Shown here one piece after another: positions 15,989 to 23,504 of a DNA stretch of 31,174 nucleotides; positions within the stretch are counted from its first letter, which is position 1, and every line of letters begins with the position of its first letter. Where the stretch lies: positions 1 through 31,174 of the forward strand of contig JAMDCX010000055.1 of the NCBI GenBank assembly GCA_023489375.1, given 5' to 3'. The notes below the pieces were generated by a model. The model searched no databases and was not told the origin of the DNA. It saw only the letters and a list, made by a program, of their open reading frames with translations. This stretch comes from Planctomycetota bacterium. Lineage in GTDB: Bacteria > Planctomycetota > Phycisphaerae > WQYP01. A program made the translations under genes and the position numbers.

Positions 15989-16548
15989 ATGTTCTGGATG
16001 TTGCGGCTGAAATCATCGACGCCCTGAACGGCCGCAACGCCGGCTACATGCTGGTCGGGTCGCTTGCGACGAATCTTTACGGCATTCCGCGAAATACCAA
16101 CGACGCCGATTTTGTGCTTGCGCCGCAAACCGTGGATACAACGACAGTCGCCGCTATTCTGGGACCTGCCTACCGGCTTGATCCACAAACATCTTTTGAA
16201 TCCATCACGCTGACCTCCCGCCGGGTTTTAACCCACACCGAAACAGGATTTCTTATTGAGTTCTTCGGGCTTTCCGAAGACGCCCACGACCAGGCGCGAT
16301 TTAACCGGCGATTAAGAATCGACTTTCTCAATCGCTGGACCTATGTTCCCACTGTCGAAGATGTGATCATCACAAAGCTCCGATGGGCACTGATCGGGAA
16401 GCGGCCCAAAGATATTTCCGATGTCAAAAATATTCTGGCCGTGCAACAATCGCGTGATCTCGACCTGAATTATCTCCGCCCATGGGTGACGAAACATGGT
16501 ACCGCGGAATTATTCAACCATCTTCTGGCCAATATGCCGCGCCTATAA
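15985..16548 (+). CDS. nucleotidyltransferase-fold protein, AbiEii/AbiGii-like
   Basis: 187 residues of the DNA polymerase beta-like nucleotidyltransferase superfamily. The signature is MLVGSLATNLYGIPRNTNDADFVL (in two parts): the GS pair at residues 25-26 and the D-x-D pair of NDADF, which would bind the metal and the nucleotide. A conserved downstream helix reads TVEDVIITKLRWAL with the usual lysine. AbiEii relatives act as toxins that block tRNA or other targets by adding nucleotides; many single-domain homologues are uncharacterised. It overlaps the upstream small gene by 4 bp. The pair lies between two direct repeats (15063-15265 and 16741-16940). Confidence 0.8.
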   Translation: MNVLDVAAEIIDALNGRNAGYMLVGSLATNLYGIPRNTNDADFVLAPQTVDTTTVAAILGPAYRLDPQTSFESITLTSRRVLTHTETGFLIEFFGLSEDAHDQARFNRRLRIDFLNRWTYVPTVEDVIITKLRWALIGKRPKDISDVKNILAVQQSRDLDLNYLRPWVTKHGTAELFNHLLANMPRL

Positions 16549-16689
16549 GCCAACTATACTCCATGTGGCACTTGCTGCTGCATGATAAGAATCGAAAGAT
16601 GCGGAAATAGGTTAATTATGAGGGCATAATGCCGGATCCGATGTCCAGTTAACAGCCGCGTAAAGTATAAGGCAATGTCAAAACAAAAA

Positions 16690-16728
16690 TCACATAACCA
16701 CCGGCTCTGCCGGTGGTGCAATATACGA
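16690..16728. repeat. core fragment of the ERIC-like repeat
   Basis: CATAACCACCGGC-tct-GCCGGTGGTG followed by AATAT matches the central stem of the 150-bp repeat; the outer arms are missing. It sits immediately upstream of the degraded duplicate at 16741, whereas a full repeat copy lies downstream of the intact genes at 15412. Confidence 0.55.
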
Positions 16729-16740
16729 TAACGTAAAACC

Positions 16741-16800
16741 GATCAAATGCCCCGACAGCAAAACTACTACCGTGCTGAAAAATTTGTGCCCGGCCGCTGA
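16741..16800 (+). pseudogene. remnant of the 3' end of the secreted-protein gene
   Basis: Matches the last ~60 bp of the gene ending at 15126: both read IK..D.KTTTVL, then this copy lacks one base after CTG and loses the frame (KNLCPAAE instead of TKFVPGL). The original stop is kept out of frame at 16798-16800. The rest of the gene is absent, replaced upstream by repeat sequence. Confidence 0.7.
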
Positions 16801-16834
16801 AACCGAAGCACGGATAAAAGAAGGAGAGCCGCAC

Positions 16835-17128
16835 CTGTTCGGATTCGGAAACAACAATTGGCTGCCTTGGGCACTTCTGGAGGATGACGACCGCCGAATC
16901 CGCGCTGCAACTCGCAAGGCTCAACGGAATGCAAACCCGTCACGCCATGATCTGATATGGTGCCGCATGTTCGTGCGGGGTCTGTGGTCTGTCCCCGACG
17001 TTTTCGGTATTATCTCAGCCAGGCATACTGCGGGTGGACGTGGCCGGTGGAGCTATGAATACGGTTCAAGCGGTGTCTTCCGTCGCCAGGAAAGGTTGGT
17101 AATACTATGGGTAAACCATATACAGTAG
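16835..17128 (+). pseudogene. degenerate second copy of the 73-residue gene
   Basis: The frame from 16835 reads LFGFGNNNWLPWALLEDDD and follows the intact paralogue to about 16931 (RRIRAATRKAQRNANP). The GGAGAG ribosome-binding site is retained six bases upstream, but the ATG has become CTG. After 16931 the sequence no longer resembles the intact copy and the frame runs on to 17128, overlapping the start of the regulator gene at 17107. It may still be weakly translated from CTG; I take it as a remnant. Confidence 0.55.
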
Positions 17129-18258
17129 CTATTAACATCTCCGTTCAGGGTGGCGCACAGCGGAATATTGTTCGAGGTATTATTCGCTACTGCCAGGCCC
17201 ACACGGCATGGCACTTTATGGAATATCAGGGTATGCCGGCGGCGCGATCGCCGCACCTGTCCAAACAGAAATACGACGGTTTAATTACCACTCTTAACTA
17301 TGAGGCGGATCTATGTCTGGTTAAAGCCGGGCGTATTCCGATGGTAGCGGTCAATCAGGGTCTGCCGATTAAAGGCATTGCCATTGTTTGTAACGACGAC
17401 GCGCGGGCCGGGGAAATGGGCGCCCGACATTTTCTCGATAAAGGGTTCCGCAATTTTGCATTCTATGGTGCCAGCCGCTATCGCTGGGCCTTGGAACGTC
17501 GGAATGGATTTTGTAGCGCTGTTAAAAAAGCCGGCTTTCCCGTGGCCGCCGCCATCGCGGTACCCCATACCCTTGATTTTGACAAAGCCAGACCGAATCT
17601 GTGCCGCTGGTTGCTGGAACTTCCCCGGCCCATAGCGATTATGGCCAGTGACGATATGCCGGCGCGGCATATTTTGGCCGCCTGTCGGGAAATCGGACTG
17701 CAGGTTCCGGAGCAGGTTGCCGTATTGGGCGTCGATAACGATGACATCTTGTGCGAACTGGCTACGCCTCCGCTTTCCAGCGTCGTGCAGGATTGCGACC
17801 GCATCGGTTATGAAGCGGCAGCCCTGCTTGATCGGATGCTGCAAGGTCAACGTGTAAGAGCTTCCAGAATATTAATTCCACCGCTGCCCATTGTGGCCCG
17901 CCATTCCACGGATGTCACCGTCATGGAGGATTTGGAAATGGCCCAGGCGCTGCGACTGATCCGTGAGAAAGTCGGCGTCGGAGAACGCTTAAACGTCAAG
18001 GTATTAACGTCGGACCTCTGCATGTCGCGGCGTACTCTGGAACGGCGCTTTCAGGCCGCCTTGGGACGAAGCCCCGCCGATGAAATCCGCCGGTGTCGTT
18101 TAGAGCGGGCCATGCTGCTGCTGCGTACCACTTCGCTGAAGGTCAACCAGGTGGTTACACAATCAGGCTTCTGCGATATCCGGGGCATGGCGGCTATATT
18201 TCGTCGCACCTTGAAAATGTCTCCCAGCGCTTATCGTCGGCAATTTCGGGATCATTAA
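17107..18258 (+). CDS. XylR-family transcriptional regulator (LacI-type sensor + AraC HTH)
   Basis: 383 residues. Residues about 5-270 form a periplasmic-binding-protein-like sensor as in LacI-family regulators (VAINISVQGGAQRNIVRGI, GLITTL, VCNDDARAGEMGARHFLDKG, FYGASRYRWALERRNGF, ASDDMPARHILAACREIG, LGVDNDDILCELATPPLSS in parts). Residues 281-383 are an AraC/XylS DNA-binding domain with two helix-turn-helices (SDLCMSRRTLERRFQAALG and VVTQSGFCDIRGMAAIFRR). The combination is that of XylR-type pentose regulators, widespread in planctomycetes and Verrucomicrobia; the ligand here is probably a sugar but not known. The ATG has AGGAAAGG about ten bases upstream. Its target operon is not adjacent. 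The stop codon overlaps the first base of the repeat at 18258. Confidence 0.9.
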   Translation: MGKPYTVAINISVQGGAQRNIVRGIIRYCQAHTAWHFMEYQGMPAARSPHLSKQKYDGLITTLNYEADLCLVKAGRIPMVAVNQGLPIKGIAIVCNDDARAGEMGARHFLDKGFRNFAFYGASRYRWALERRNGFCSAVKKAGFPVAAAIAVPHTLDFDKARPNLCRWLLELPRPIAIMASDDMPARHILAACREIGLQVPEQVAVLGVDNDDILCELATPPLSSVVQDCDRIGYEAAALLDRMLQGQRVRASRILIPPLPIVARHSTDVTVMEDLEMAQALRLIREKVGVGERLNVKVLTSDLCMSRRTLERRFQAALGRSPADEIRRCRLERAMLLLRTTSLKVNQVVTQSGFCDIRGMAAIFRRTLKMSPSAYRRQFRDH

Positions 18259-18406
18259 GGAACTGACGAATAATAACTTCCAAAATAATCGTTGCACCGG
18301 TTGATACGCGGATTCCGGAGCACCATCCGTCATATAGCCACCGGCTATGCCGGTGGTGGAATATTCAATGGTAATGCCATCGGGAAGTTATTACGGTCCC
18401 ATTCCT
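18258..18406. repeat. ERIC-like palindromic repeat, copy B
   Basis: 149-bp copy starting AGGAACTGACG at the last base of the regulator stop codon and ending CATTCCT. Inner arms AATAACTTCC/GGAAGTTATT and central stem CCACCGGC/GCCGGTGG are perfect. It may act as the transcription end of the regulator gene. Confidence 0.8.
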
Positions 18407-18410
18407 AACT

Positions 18411-18453
18411 AATGAGTAATGAACAATGAACAATGAATAATGAATAATGAGTA
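18411..18453 (+). repeat. heptanucleotide array
   Basis: Six near-identical 7-base units of the form ATGA(A/G)(T/C)A, directly after the palindromic repeat copy B. Confidence 0.7.
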
Positions 18454-18478
18454 GAACGTGGGATTTATATGATAAGCC

Positions 18479-18522
18479 GGCCCGCCTGCGGGCCGTTACA
18501 TAAAGCCGCGACCGTGGGTCGC
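18479..18522. repeat. two small GC-rich hairpins in tandem
   Basis: GGCCCGC-CT-GCGGGCC (18479-18494) and GCGACC-GTG-GGTCGC (18508-18522). They belong to a set of short hairpins with different stems scattered through the intergenic DNA here (others at 18701-18717, 28501-28518, 28580-28594). Confidence 0.55.
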
Positions 18523-18528
18523 GCCACA

Positions 18529-18560
18529 ATCAATGAACAATGAGTAATGAGTAATGAATA
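18529..18560 (+). repeat. heptanucleotide array
   Basis: About four 7-base units (ATGAACA, ATGAGTA, ATGAGTA, ATGAATA). It precedes the hairpin repeat at 18641, the same order as at 28384-28489 and, inverted, at 134-200. Confidence 0.6.
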
Positions 18561-18640
18561 AAAACAAAATAGTTTCACCACAACGACAAACCGGGGGTTG
18601 CAAGTTACAGGTAACAGGGGACGTGGGACGAGGGTGCGAG

Positions 18641-18661
18641 CCGGCGGGTTTATCCCGCCGG
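18641..18661 (+). repeat. GCGAGCCGG hairpin repeat, copy 2
   Basis: Stem CCGGCGGG/CCCGCCGG with loop TTTAT. Compared with copies at 134-154 and 28469-28489, one stem pair is C-G instead of T-A, a compensatory change that keeps the stem intact. Confidence 0.6.
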
Positions 18662-18672
18662 AAATGAATTCT

Positions 18673-18794
18673 GTAACCGTTCACGAAGGGTCTACTGGGC
18701 AGGCTTGAAGCCTGCACCACAAGGGATTCCTACCCTTTGGGTTATGTCAAAACCACCGCAACTCTGGCTCATCGGCATGACCGTGAACGGTTAC
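18673..18794. mobile_element. possible IS66-derived element bounded by inverted 14-bp ends
   Basis: Left end GTAACCGTTCACGA at 18673-18686 and right end CCGTGAACGGTTAC at 18781-18794. The inner right part (AACTCTGGCTCATCGGCATG) is shared with 26050-26071. No 8-bp flanking duplication was found for this pair, so it may be a recombined element. Confidence 0.4.
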
Positions 18795-18801
18795 GAATAA
18801 T

Positions 18802-18815
18802 GTAACCGTTCACGG
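18802..18815 (+). repeat. IS66-like left end
   Basis: GTAACCGTTCACGG, seven bases after the right end at 18781-18794; together they make a perfect 14-bp inverted repeat with spacer GAATAAT. The following bases (CCTGATGGAAGCAATGAAGG) resemble those after the left end at 20311. Confidence 0.6.
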
Positions 18816-19454
18816 ACCTGATGGAAGCAATGAAGGCGTAGGCCGTCCGGAGAAGTGATTGCTGACGGTCTGATGCAGGAATTCAAAGACCCTGCGTCGC
18901 TGACATACTTATTTGGTATGTAATCCAAGTCATTTTGGCCAATCCTTTAATTCAAATTTATTTATTGGACGAATCGGAGGTAAGTTCGCCATATTAAGCC
19001 AAAAGTTATTGATGAAAATTGATTTGCATTTCTTTTGAGCGAGGGTAAACTATTTTATTGCTTAGTTCGTTGGGCTTTTCACAGGCTGAAAGGCCGTTAA
19101 ATGATTATATCCCATGGATGTTCCAGCGATCAACCGGACTTGAAATAGTCTTGGATGTAGAAATGTTAATATGTTCGAAACTTATACGTACAAGTGGAGT
19201 CATAAATGGGGGCTGGACAGTGGGCGTATCCGCTTGATAACTTAATGAAAATGCATCAGAATCGATTTGAAACTGATAGTGGAGACAATCGCACTAACCA
19301 GGTGGAACGGGTGCTGCGGGCAGATGAAACGAAATGGGCCGGCGGCATTGAACCGGTCGTTCAGGCAGGGTGATTCGAGCGGTGGGGCAGCCATGCCGCC
19401 CGGTGACACGGTAGCAGCCGGTATCGCCGGCGTGAATATGAGGAGTTGAGACAA
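18816..19454. other. non-coding stretch before the beta-helix gene
   Basis: Bases 18816-18920 are GC-balanced and look like the tail of the IS66-like segment. Bases 18920-19260 are AT-rich with no supported gene and probably hold the promoter of the next gene, though no clear -35/-10 pair stands out. Bases 19290-19440 are GC-rich with several short self-complementary runs (for example GCCGG/CCGGC near 19420-19435) just before the ribosome-binding site; a structured leader is possible, but it matches no riboswitch I know. Confidence 0.4.
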
Positions 19455-20330
19455 ATGCACCAATCCACCCCATTGTGGCGCAATTGGATTTTGGTGTGCC
19501 TGACACTGCTGTTCGGTCCGGCCGCCAATCGGATTACTGCTGCCGCGGATAGCGCTGGCGTTACGTTTGTCAATGCTGCTCACATTGGCGGGCGGCAAAG
19601 CGGCACAAGCTGGGCGACGGCCTATAGCAGCCTGCAGTCCGCCATCAGCAGCGGTGCGACGACAATCTGGGTGGCACGCGGCGTATATTCACCGGGTAAC
19701 CGGCATCGGGACACCTTTCAACTGCGGCCTGGCCTGAAACTGTACGGTGGTTTTGTCGGCACGGAAACCCGCCTCAGCCAGCGCAACTGGGTTGTGAACA
19801 AGACGATTTTAGAGGGTAACGGCGCCTATCACGTGGTTACAGGAGCCACCGGAGCTGTACTCGATGGCTTTATCGTTACCGGTGGCAATGCGTTAATGCA
19901 ACATCCCGGGAGACATGATTGGAGATCGGGTGGTCGCTTCAACGGTCGAGGCCGTTTCGGGCGGGCGTTTGGGCCGCGATTTCCGGTTCGTGGCGGGCCT
20001 CCGGGCTTGAACTGGCGGGATGGCGGCGGACCGGACGGTGCTGGTGGTGGAGGGCCGCCCGTGCACACTACGCCAGCCGCCATTATCGACGGTCATGGAG
20101 CCGGTTGTGGCGGCGGTATGCTGAACTTCCGCGCTGCTCCGGTAGTGCGAAACTGCATCTTTGAGAACAATCGGGCCGGCAAAGGCGGTGGGGTGTATAA
20201 CATGATCAGCACATCTTTTCCACCGCGACCTGGAGGCGGCGACCGCCGGGTGCCGGAGTTTATCAACTGTACATTTCGAAACAACTATGCTGCGGGCCGG
20301 GGCGGTGGCGGTAACTGTTCACGGGCCTGA
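19455..20330 (+). pseudogene. secreted right-handed parallel beta-helix protein, truncated
   Basis: The ATG at 19455 has AGGAG nine bases upstream, better than the TTG at 19446. A signal peptide (WILVCLTLLFGPAANRITAAA) is followed by a Pel/Pmp-like beta-helix: VNAAHIGGRQSGTSWATAYSSL in parts, LQSAISSGATTIWVARGVYSP, YGGFVGTETRLSQRNW, LDGFIVTGGNA. An unusual Gly/Arg/Pro-rich insert (RSGGRFNGRGRFGRAFGPRF) interrupts the helix near residues 155-210. Family coils VVRNCIFENNRAGKGGGVYN and PEFINCTFRNNYAAGRGGGG continue the fold, then the frame ends in NCSRA exactly where the IS66-like end at 20311 begins. Family members normally have more coils and a C-terminal sorting domain, so the gene looks cut off at its 3' side. 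Probably an envelope or surface protein originally. Confidence 0.7.
20311..20324 (+). repeat. IS66-like left end at the broken end of the beta-helix gene
   Basis: GTAACTGTTCACGG, one mismatch from the window's common 14-bp end. It lies inside the last codons of the truncated frame. No matching right end or 8-bp duplicate of the flank CGGTGGCG was found downstream, consistent with an insertion followed by deletion. Confidence 0.6.
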
Positions 20331-20420
20331 AGGAAGAAGTTAAGGTATGGCTGGGTGCAGCCATAAATTGTCGTAAAAGCCCCCACAGCCGCCACCAGTT
20401 TGTATATTCAAAAAGTATCC

Positions 20421-20529
20421 TGGGATCGCGGGCGTCTCGCCCGCCGTTGCCCTTTAAAACTGTTGGTACAGCATTGCCAATGGATGCTCTGGAGACACGT
20501 ATCGATTTGAATGCCAAAATTTCTGGCCA
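20421..20529. repeat. dispersed repeat GGGATCGCGGGCG, copy 1
   Basis: Begins TGGGATCGCGGGCGTCTCGC (hairpin GCGGGCG-tct-CGCCCGC) and continues for about 110 bp through GTTGGTACAGCATT and GATGCTCTGGAGACA. A second copy at 25921-26030 abuts the ERIC-like repeat D. It ends about 30 bp before the -35 box of the rpsP promoter. Confidence 0.7.
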
Positions 20530-20559
20530 CGCCCAGCATATATAAGTCAACTGATCGGC

Positions 20560-20588
20560 TTGAACGTTTTAGGGTCAGCGAATATAAT
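20560..20588 (+). promoter_or_regulatory. sigma70-type promoter of the rpsP operon
   Basis: TTGAAC (20560-20565) and TATAAT (20583-20588) separated by exactly 17 bases. Transcription would start near 20595, giving a ~125-base leader before rpsP. This is the best canonical promoter in the window. Confidence 0.75.
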
Positions 20589-20718
20589 GCAGGGTTTGCC
20601 GGGGGTGGAAATGTAGAATTCTGCCCTGGCGGTAATGGTAAAATTCGATTTGATCTCTGGTGCGTGGTGCATGAGAGCGAATCGGAGAATTACAGCCGGC
20701 AGGTAAACGAGGTATCGC

Positions 20719-21003
20719 GTGGCAGTCAAGATTCGATTGAAGCGTTTTGGTCGTAAAAATCGCGCCTTTTGGCGCATCAATGCGGTGGATCATCGCGCGC
20801 CGCGGGATGGCAAGGTCATTGAAGAATTGGGTTACTATGACCCCATTACCAAGGATCCGGCAAAACGCGTGGTGGTCAACAAGGCCCGTGTGGAGCACTG
20901 GATCAAACTGGGGGCGTTACCCAGCGCTACGGTGGCGGGGTTGTTGAAAAACGCCACAGATTCGGGTTCGACGGCGGCGATACCTCCAGCCGCATCGGTT
21001 TGA
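20719..21003 (+). CDS. rpsP: 30S ribosomal protein bS16
   Basis: 94-residue ribosomal protein bS16, part of the small subunit body where it helps 16S rRNA folding. The N-terminal signature is VKIRLKRFGRKNRAFWRINAVD, followed by the usual GKVIEELGYYDP and VEHWIKLGALPSATV. Translation starts at GTG 20719 with GAGG six bases upstream. The C-terminal ~18 residues are a non-conserved Ala/Ser-rich tail. First gene of the rpsP-trmD-rplS operon, read from the promoter at 20560-20588. The processing gene rimM, usual in second place elsewhere, is absent here. Confidence 0.97.
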   Translation: MAVKIRLKRFGRKNRAFWRINAVDHRAPRDGKVIEELGYYDPITKDPAKRVVVNKARVEHWIKLGALPSATVAGLLKNATDSGSTAAIPPAASV

Positions 21004-21054
21004 TTCGATCCGGTATTTTCCGGTGCTCCAGTACAGTGCGCGGAGAATAAAGTT

Positions 21055-21774
21055 ATGATGCGCATTGATATTCTCACGCTGTTTCCGGAGATGTTTCATG
21101 GTGTGCTCGGCAGCAGTATTCTGAAAAGGGCCGGAGAAAAAAAACTGGCGTGCTATCATCTGCACCAGTTGCGGGATTACACCACGGATCCTCATGGCAA
21201 AGTAGATGATCGTCCTTTTGGTGGGGGGGCTGGTATGGTATTGATGTGCCAGCCGGTGTTGGATGCGGTAAAATCCATCGATGCCATGGATAGCATTCCG
21301 GCCACCCGTGTGCTGTTGTGTCCGCAGGGGCGGAAACTCAATCAGGCCCTGGCCATACAATTGGCGGAAAGACCGCGGTTGTTACTGGTGGCGGGCCATT
21401 ATGAAGGGTTTGATGAGCGGGTGCGGCAGCTGCTGGATCCGATGGAAATAAGTATCGGAGATTACGTGCTTTCCGGCGGCGAACTGCCGGCAATGGTGCT
21501 GCTTGATGCGGTGATTCGACTGCTCCCCGGCGTATTAGGCGATCATGCCAGCGCCGCGGCGGAATCGTTTGCGGTTGCCGATACAGAAATTGCCGGTGGG
21601 CTGGAATACCCGCATTATACGCGTCCGCGGAACTATGCGGGCCTGGGAGTGCCGGAAGTTCTGATTTCCGGCGATCATGCGGCCATAGCCCGGTGGCGCG
21701 GAGAACAGTCCAGGGAGCGTACTGGTCGGCGTAGACCGGACTTATTACCGCCCCGACAGGATAAGGAATGTTAG
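21055..21774 (+). CDS. trmD: tRNA (guanine-37-N1)-methyltransferase
   Basis: 239 residues. TrmD methylates G37 next to the anticodon using S-adenosylmethionine, which prevents +1 frameshifting. It has the SPOUT trefoil-knot core: VDDRPFGGGAGMV, the knot loops LLVAGHYEGFDERV and EISIGDYVLSGGELPAM, and the C-terminal tRNA-binding helix with RPRNYAGLGVPEVLISG. Two adjacent ATG codons (21055, 21058) are possible starts. It sits 51 bp after rpsP and 70 bp before rplS in the same direction. Full length for the family, no missing motif. Confidence 0.97.
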   Translation: MMRIDILTLFPEMFHGVLGSSILKRAGEKKLACYHLHQLRDYTTDPHGKVDDRPFGGGAGMVLMCQPVLDAVKSIDAMDSIPATRVLLCPQGRKLNQALAIQLAERPRLLLVAGHYEGFDERVRQLLDPMEISIGDYVLSGGELPAMVLLDAVIRLLPGVLGDHASAAAESFAVADTEIAGGLEYPHYTRPRNYAGLGVPEVLISGDHAAIARWRGEQSRERTGRRRPDLLPPRQDKEC

Positions 21775-21844
21775 TGGCTCGGTGCGTCGAGCTTACGAGC
21801 TTAAATAGATTCGAAGATGAAAATAATTTTAACAGGAGTCCTTT

Positions 21845-22264
21845 ATGCGTCATGCTCTGCTTAGTCATGTGGAATCAAAACATCTGCTGGCCAAACCGCC
21901 CGTGTTTGCCGTGGGTGATCTGGTGGATGTGCATTGCCGGATTGTGGAAGGTGATAAAGAGCGTATTCAGGTCTTCACCGGAACCGTCATCGCGCGTAAA
22001 GGTACTGGAATTAACGGTACGTTTACCGTGCGACGCATTGTCAATAATGAAGGTGTGGAACGTATCTTTCCCGTCCATTCTCCGAAAATTGAAAAGCTGG
22101 AGGTGCGGCGGAAAAGCAATATTCGCCGGGCTAAACTTTATTATCTGCGTGATCTGACCGGCAAGGCCACCCGCTTGAAGGAAGGTGCCCCCATTGTTCC
22201 TTCAGATAAACCCGCTGAAGAAGTCGCCCCCGCGCCGGCTACCGCCACTACGGTTCAGGCCTGA
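21845..22264 (+). CDS. rplS: 50S ribosomal protein bL19
   Basis: 139-residue bL19, which lies at the interface of the two ribosomal subunits. Recognisable blocks are FAVGDLVDVHCRIVEGDKER, RIQVFTGTVIARKGTGINGTF in part, the VRRIVNNEGVERIFPVHSP segment and RRKSNIRRAKLYYLRDLTGKA. A Pro/Ala/Thr-rich tail of about 25 residues follows the conserved domain. The ATG is preceded by AGGAG at good spacing. Its TGA overlaps a possible ATG (22264) of the next gene. Confidence 0.97.
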   Translation: MRHALLSHVESKHLLAKPPVFAVGDLVDVHCRIVEGDKERIQVFTGTVIARKGTGINGTFTVRRIVNNEGVERIFPVHSPKIEKLEVRRKSNIRRAKLYYLRDLTGKATRLKEGAPIVPSDKPAEEVAPAPATATTVQA

Positions 22265-22296
22265 TGAGATCAGCTCGGATTCATGGAGAATCTCGC

Positions 22297-23160
22297 ATGC
22301 GCAAAAGGATGTGCGAACAGCGGCACTTATCGACGATGGAGAATTGGAAGCCGGTACAGGTGCATAGGAAACATGCGGGGGGAAGATGGTGCCCGGTCGC
22401 GGCCATTGTGGCCACGCTGGGGCTGATGGCCGGTTGCGCCACACCCATGCCTCATAATATGAGCACCACCACCAGTTTATCTAATGGATATCAGGCCTAT
22501 CAACAGGGGCATTTTATCTCGGCGGAAGATATCGCCCGTTCCTACATCACCGCCGACTCCACTGGGAAAAACATTGCGGAGGCCTATTATCTGGCGGCAA
22601 TTGCTAAAGAGCATCAGGATGAATTAGCATTGGCGGCGCAGGATTATCGGGCCGCCATAGCTCATTCTCAACGCCCGGATTTACTGGGCAAAAGCTATAA
22701 AGCTCTGGGCGATATATCCTATATCATGGCGCGATTTAATCAGGCGGCGGAAAATTATAAAAAGTTTATGGCTATTGATCCGGCGGCGGTGCCGGATGAG
22801 CGGATGCTTTACCGCCTTGGCGTTTCACTGCAAAATTCCGGACACTGGACTGGAGCACGGCAATATCTGGATCAATTGATCGCATCCTTTCCAAATTCGC
22901 AACTGGCCAAAAACGCATTATTACGTTTGTCCATGAATCATTTTGCGTTGCAGTATGGGGCTTGGAATAATTCCCCCGCCGCATGGCGGCAGGTGGCGGG
23001 GCTGCAAGCCCGCGGCGTTGGGGCTACTGTGGTGCCGCAAATGATTGGCGGGCATACGCTTTTTCTGGTGCAGGGTGGTGTATATTCCACTTATGGAGCG
23101 GCTCTGGCGGCGCGGCAACTGGCTGCGGTTCAAGCTCCACAGGTCATTGTGGTGCCATAA
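22297..23160 (+). CDS. TPR lipoprotein with C-terminal SPOR domain
   Basis: 287 residues from ATG 22297, chosen because GGAG lies nine bases upstream; an alternative ATG at 22264 overlaps the rplS stop (TGATG). The N-terminus is long and basic, then a lipoprotein signal with lipobox LMAG-C (Cys47). Residues ~65-215 form tetratricopeptide repeats (GYQAYQQGHFISAEDIARSY, AEAYYLAAIAKEHQDELALA, SYKALGDISYIMARFNQAAE, LGVSLQNSGHWTGARQYLDQL in parts), like BamD or YbgF-type envelope proteins. The last ~40 residues (TLFLVQGGVYSTYGAALAAR) match a SPOR domain, which binds septal peptidoglycan lacking stem peptides. A role in cell-envelope assembly or division is inferred. Last gene of the rpsP operon. 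Confidence 0.75.
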   Translation: MRKRMCEQRHLSTMENWKPVQVHRKHAGGRWCPVAAIVATLGLMAGCATPMPHNMSTTTSLSNGYQAYQQGHFISAEDIARSYITADSTGKNIAEAYYLAAIAKEHQDELALAAQDYRAAIAHSQRPDLLGKSYKALGDISYIMARFNQAAENYKKFMAIDPAAVPDERMLYRLGVSLQNSGHWTGARQYLDQLIASFPNSQLAKNALLRLSMNHFALQYGAWNNSPAAWRQVAGLQARGVGATVVPQMIGGHTLFLVQGGVYSTYGAALAARQLAAVQAPQVIVVP

Positions 23161-23261
23161 TTTGGCCGCCGCATAATACCCGATAATCATCCAGGCTCGG
23201 CATGGCTCCACATGATCGGTACGGAAGCCAGTCCAGGTAATAACCGGCAACAGTAACTCCA

Positions 23262-23409
23262 AGGAACTGATGTATCATAACTTCCAGATAATCGTTGCGC
23301 CGGTTGGTGCGTAGATTCCGGAGCACCATTCGTCAAATAGCCACCGGCTTGGCCAGTGGTGGAGTATTCAATGGTAATGCCAATCGGGAAGTTGTTACGG
23401 TTCCATTCC
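23262..23409. repeat. ERIC-like palindromic repeat, copy C
   Basis: 148-bp copy between the SPOR lipoprotein gene and dxs: starts AGGAACTGATG, arms CATAACTTCC/GGAAGTTGTTACG, central stem CCACCGGC/GCCAGTGG with one mismatch, end CATTCC. It ends about 95 bp before the dxs start, so the dxs promoter lies in the short gap after it. Confidence 0.78.
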
Positions 23410-23504
23410 CAACCTGAACTTGCGGCGCTTTCATTTTCCAGTCTGCTCGCATATCATTTATTAGTATAGCTGAAGAAGTATTAAGGTTTTGTGAGAATCT
23501 CATA

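Noticed and set aside
18411..18560. CRISPR array
   Set aside because: Repeat units are only 7 bases with no spacers of constant length and no cas genes; it is a simple heptamer array.
18838..18925. Small gene ending EVIADGLMQEFKDPASLTYL...
   Set aside because: The frame is under 30 codons with no start signal; it may be a relic of a longer gene but nothing supports it.
19290..19450. Cobalamin-type or other riboswitch before the beta-helix gene
   Set aside because: GC-rich with short stems, but the conserved cobalamin box and other class-defining motifs are not present.
19242..19598. 118-residue minus-strand gene
   Set aside because: Crosses the start of the beta-helix gene in antisense and has no start signal.
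22264..22296. N-terminal extension of the SPOR lipoprotein to the ATG overlapping rplS
   Set aside because: The overlapping ATG has a poor ribosome-binding site, whereas ATG 22297 has GGAG at good spacing and still leaves a long leader before the lipobox.
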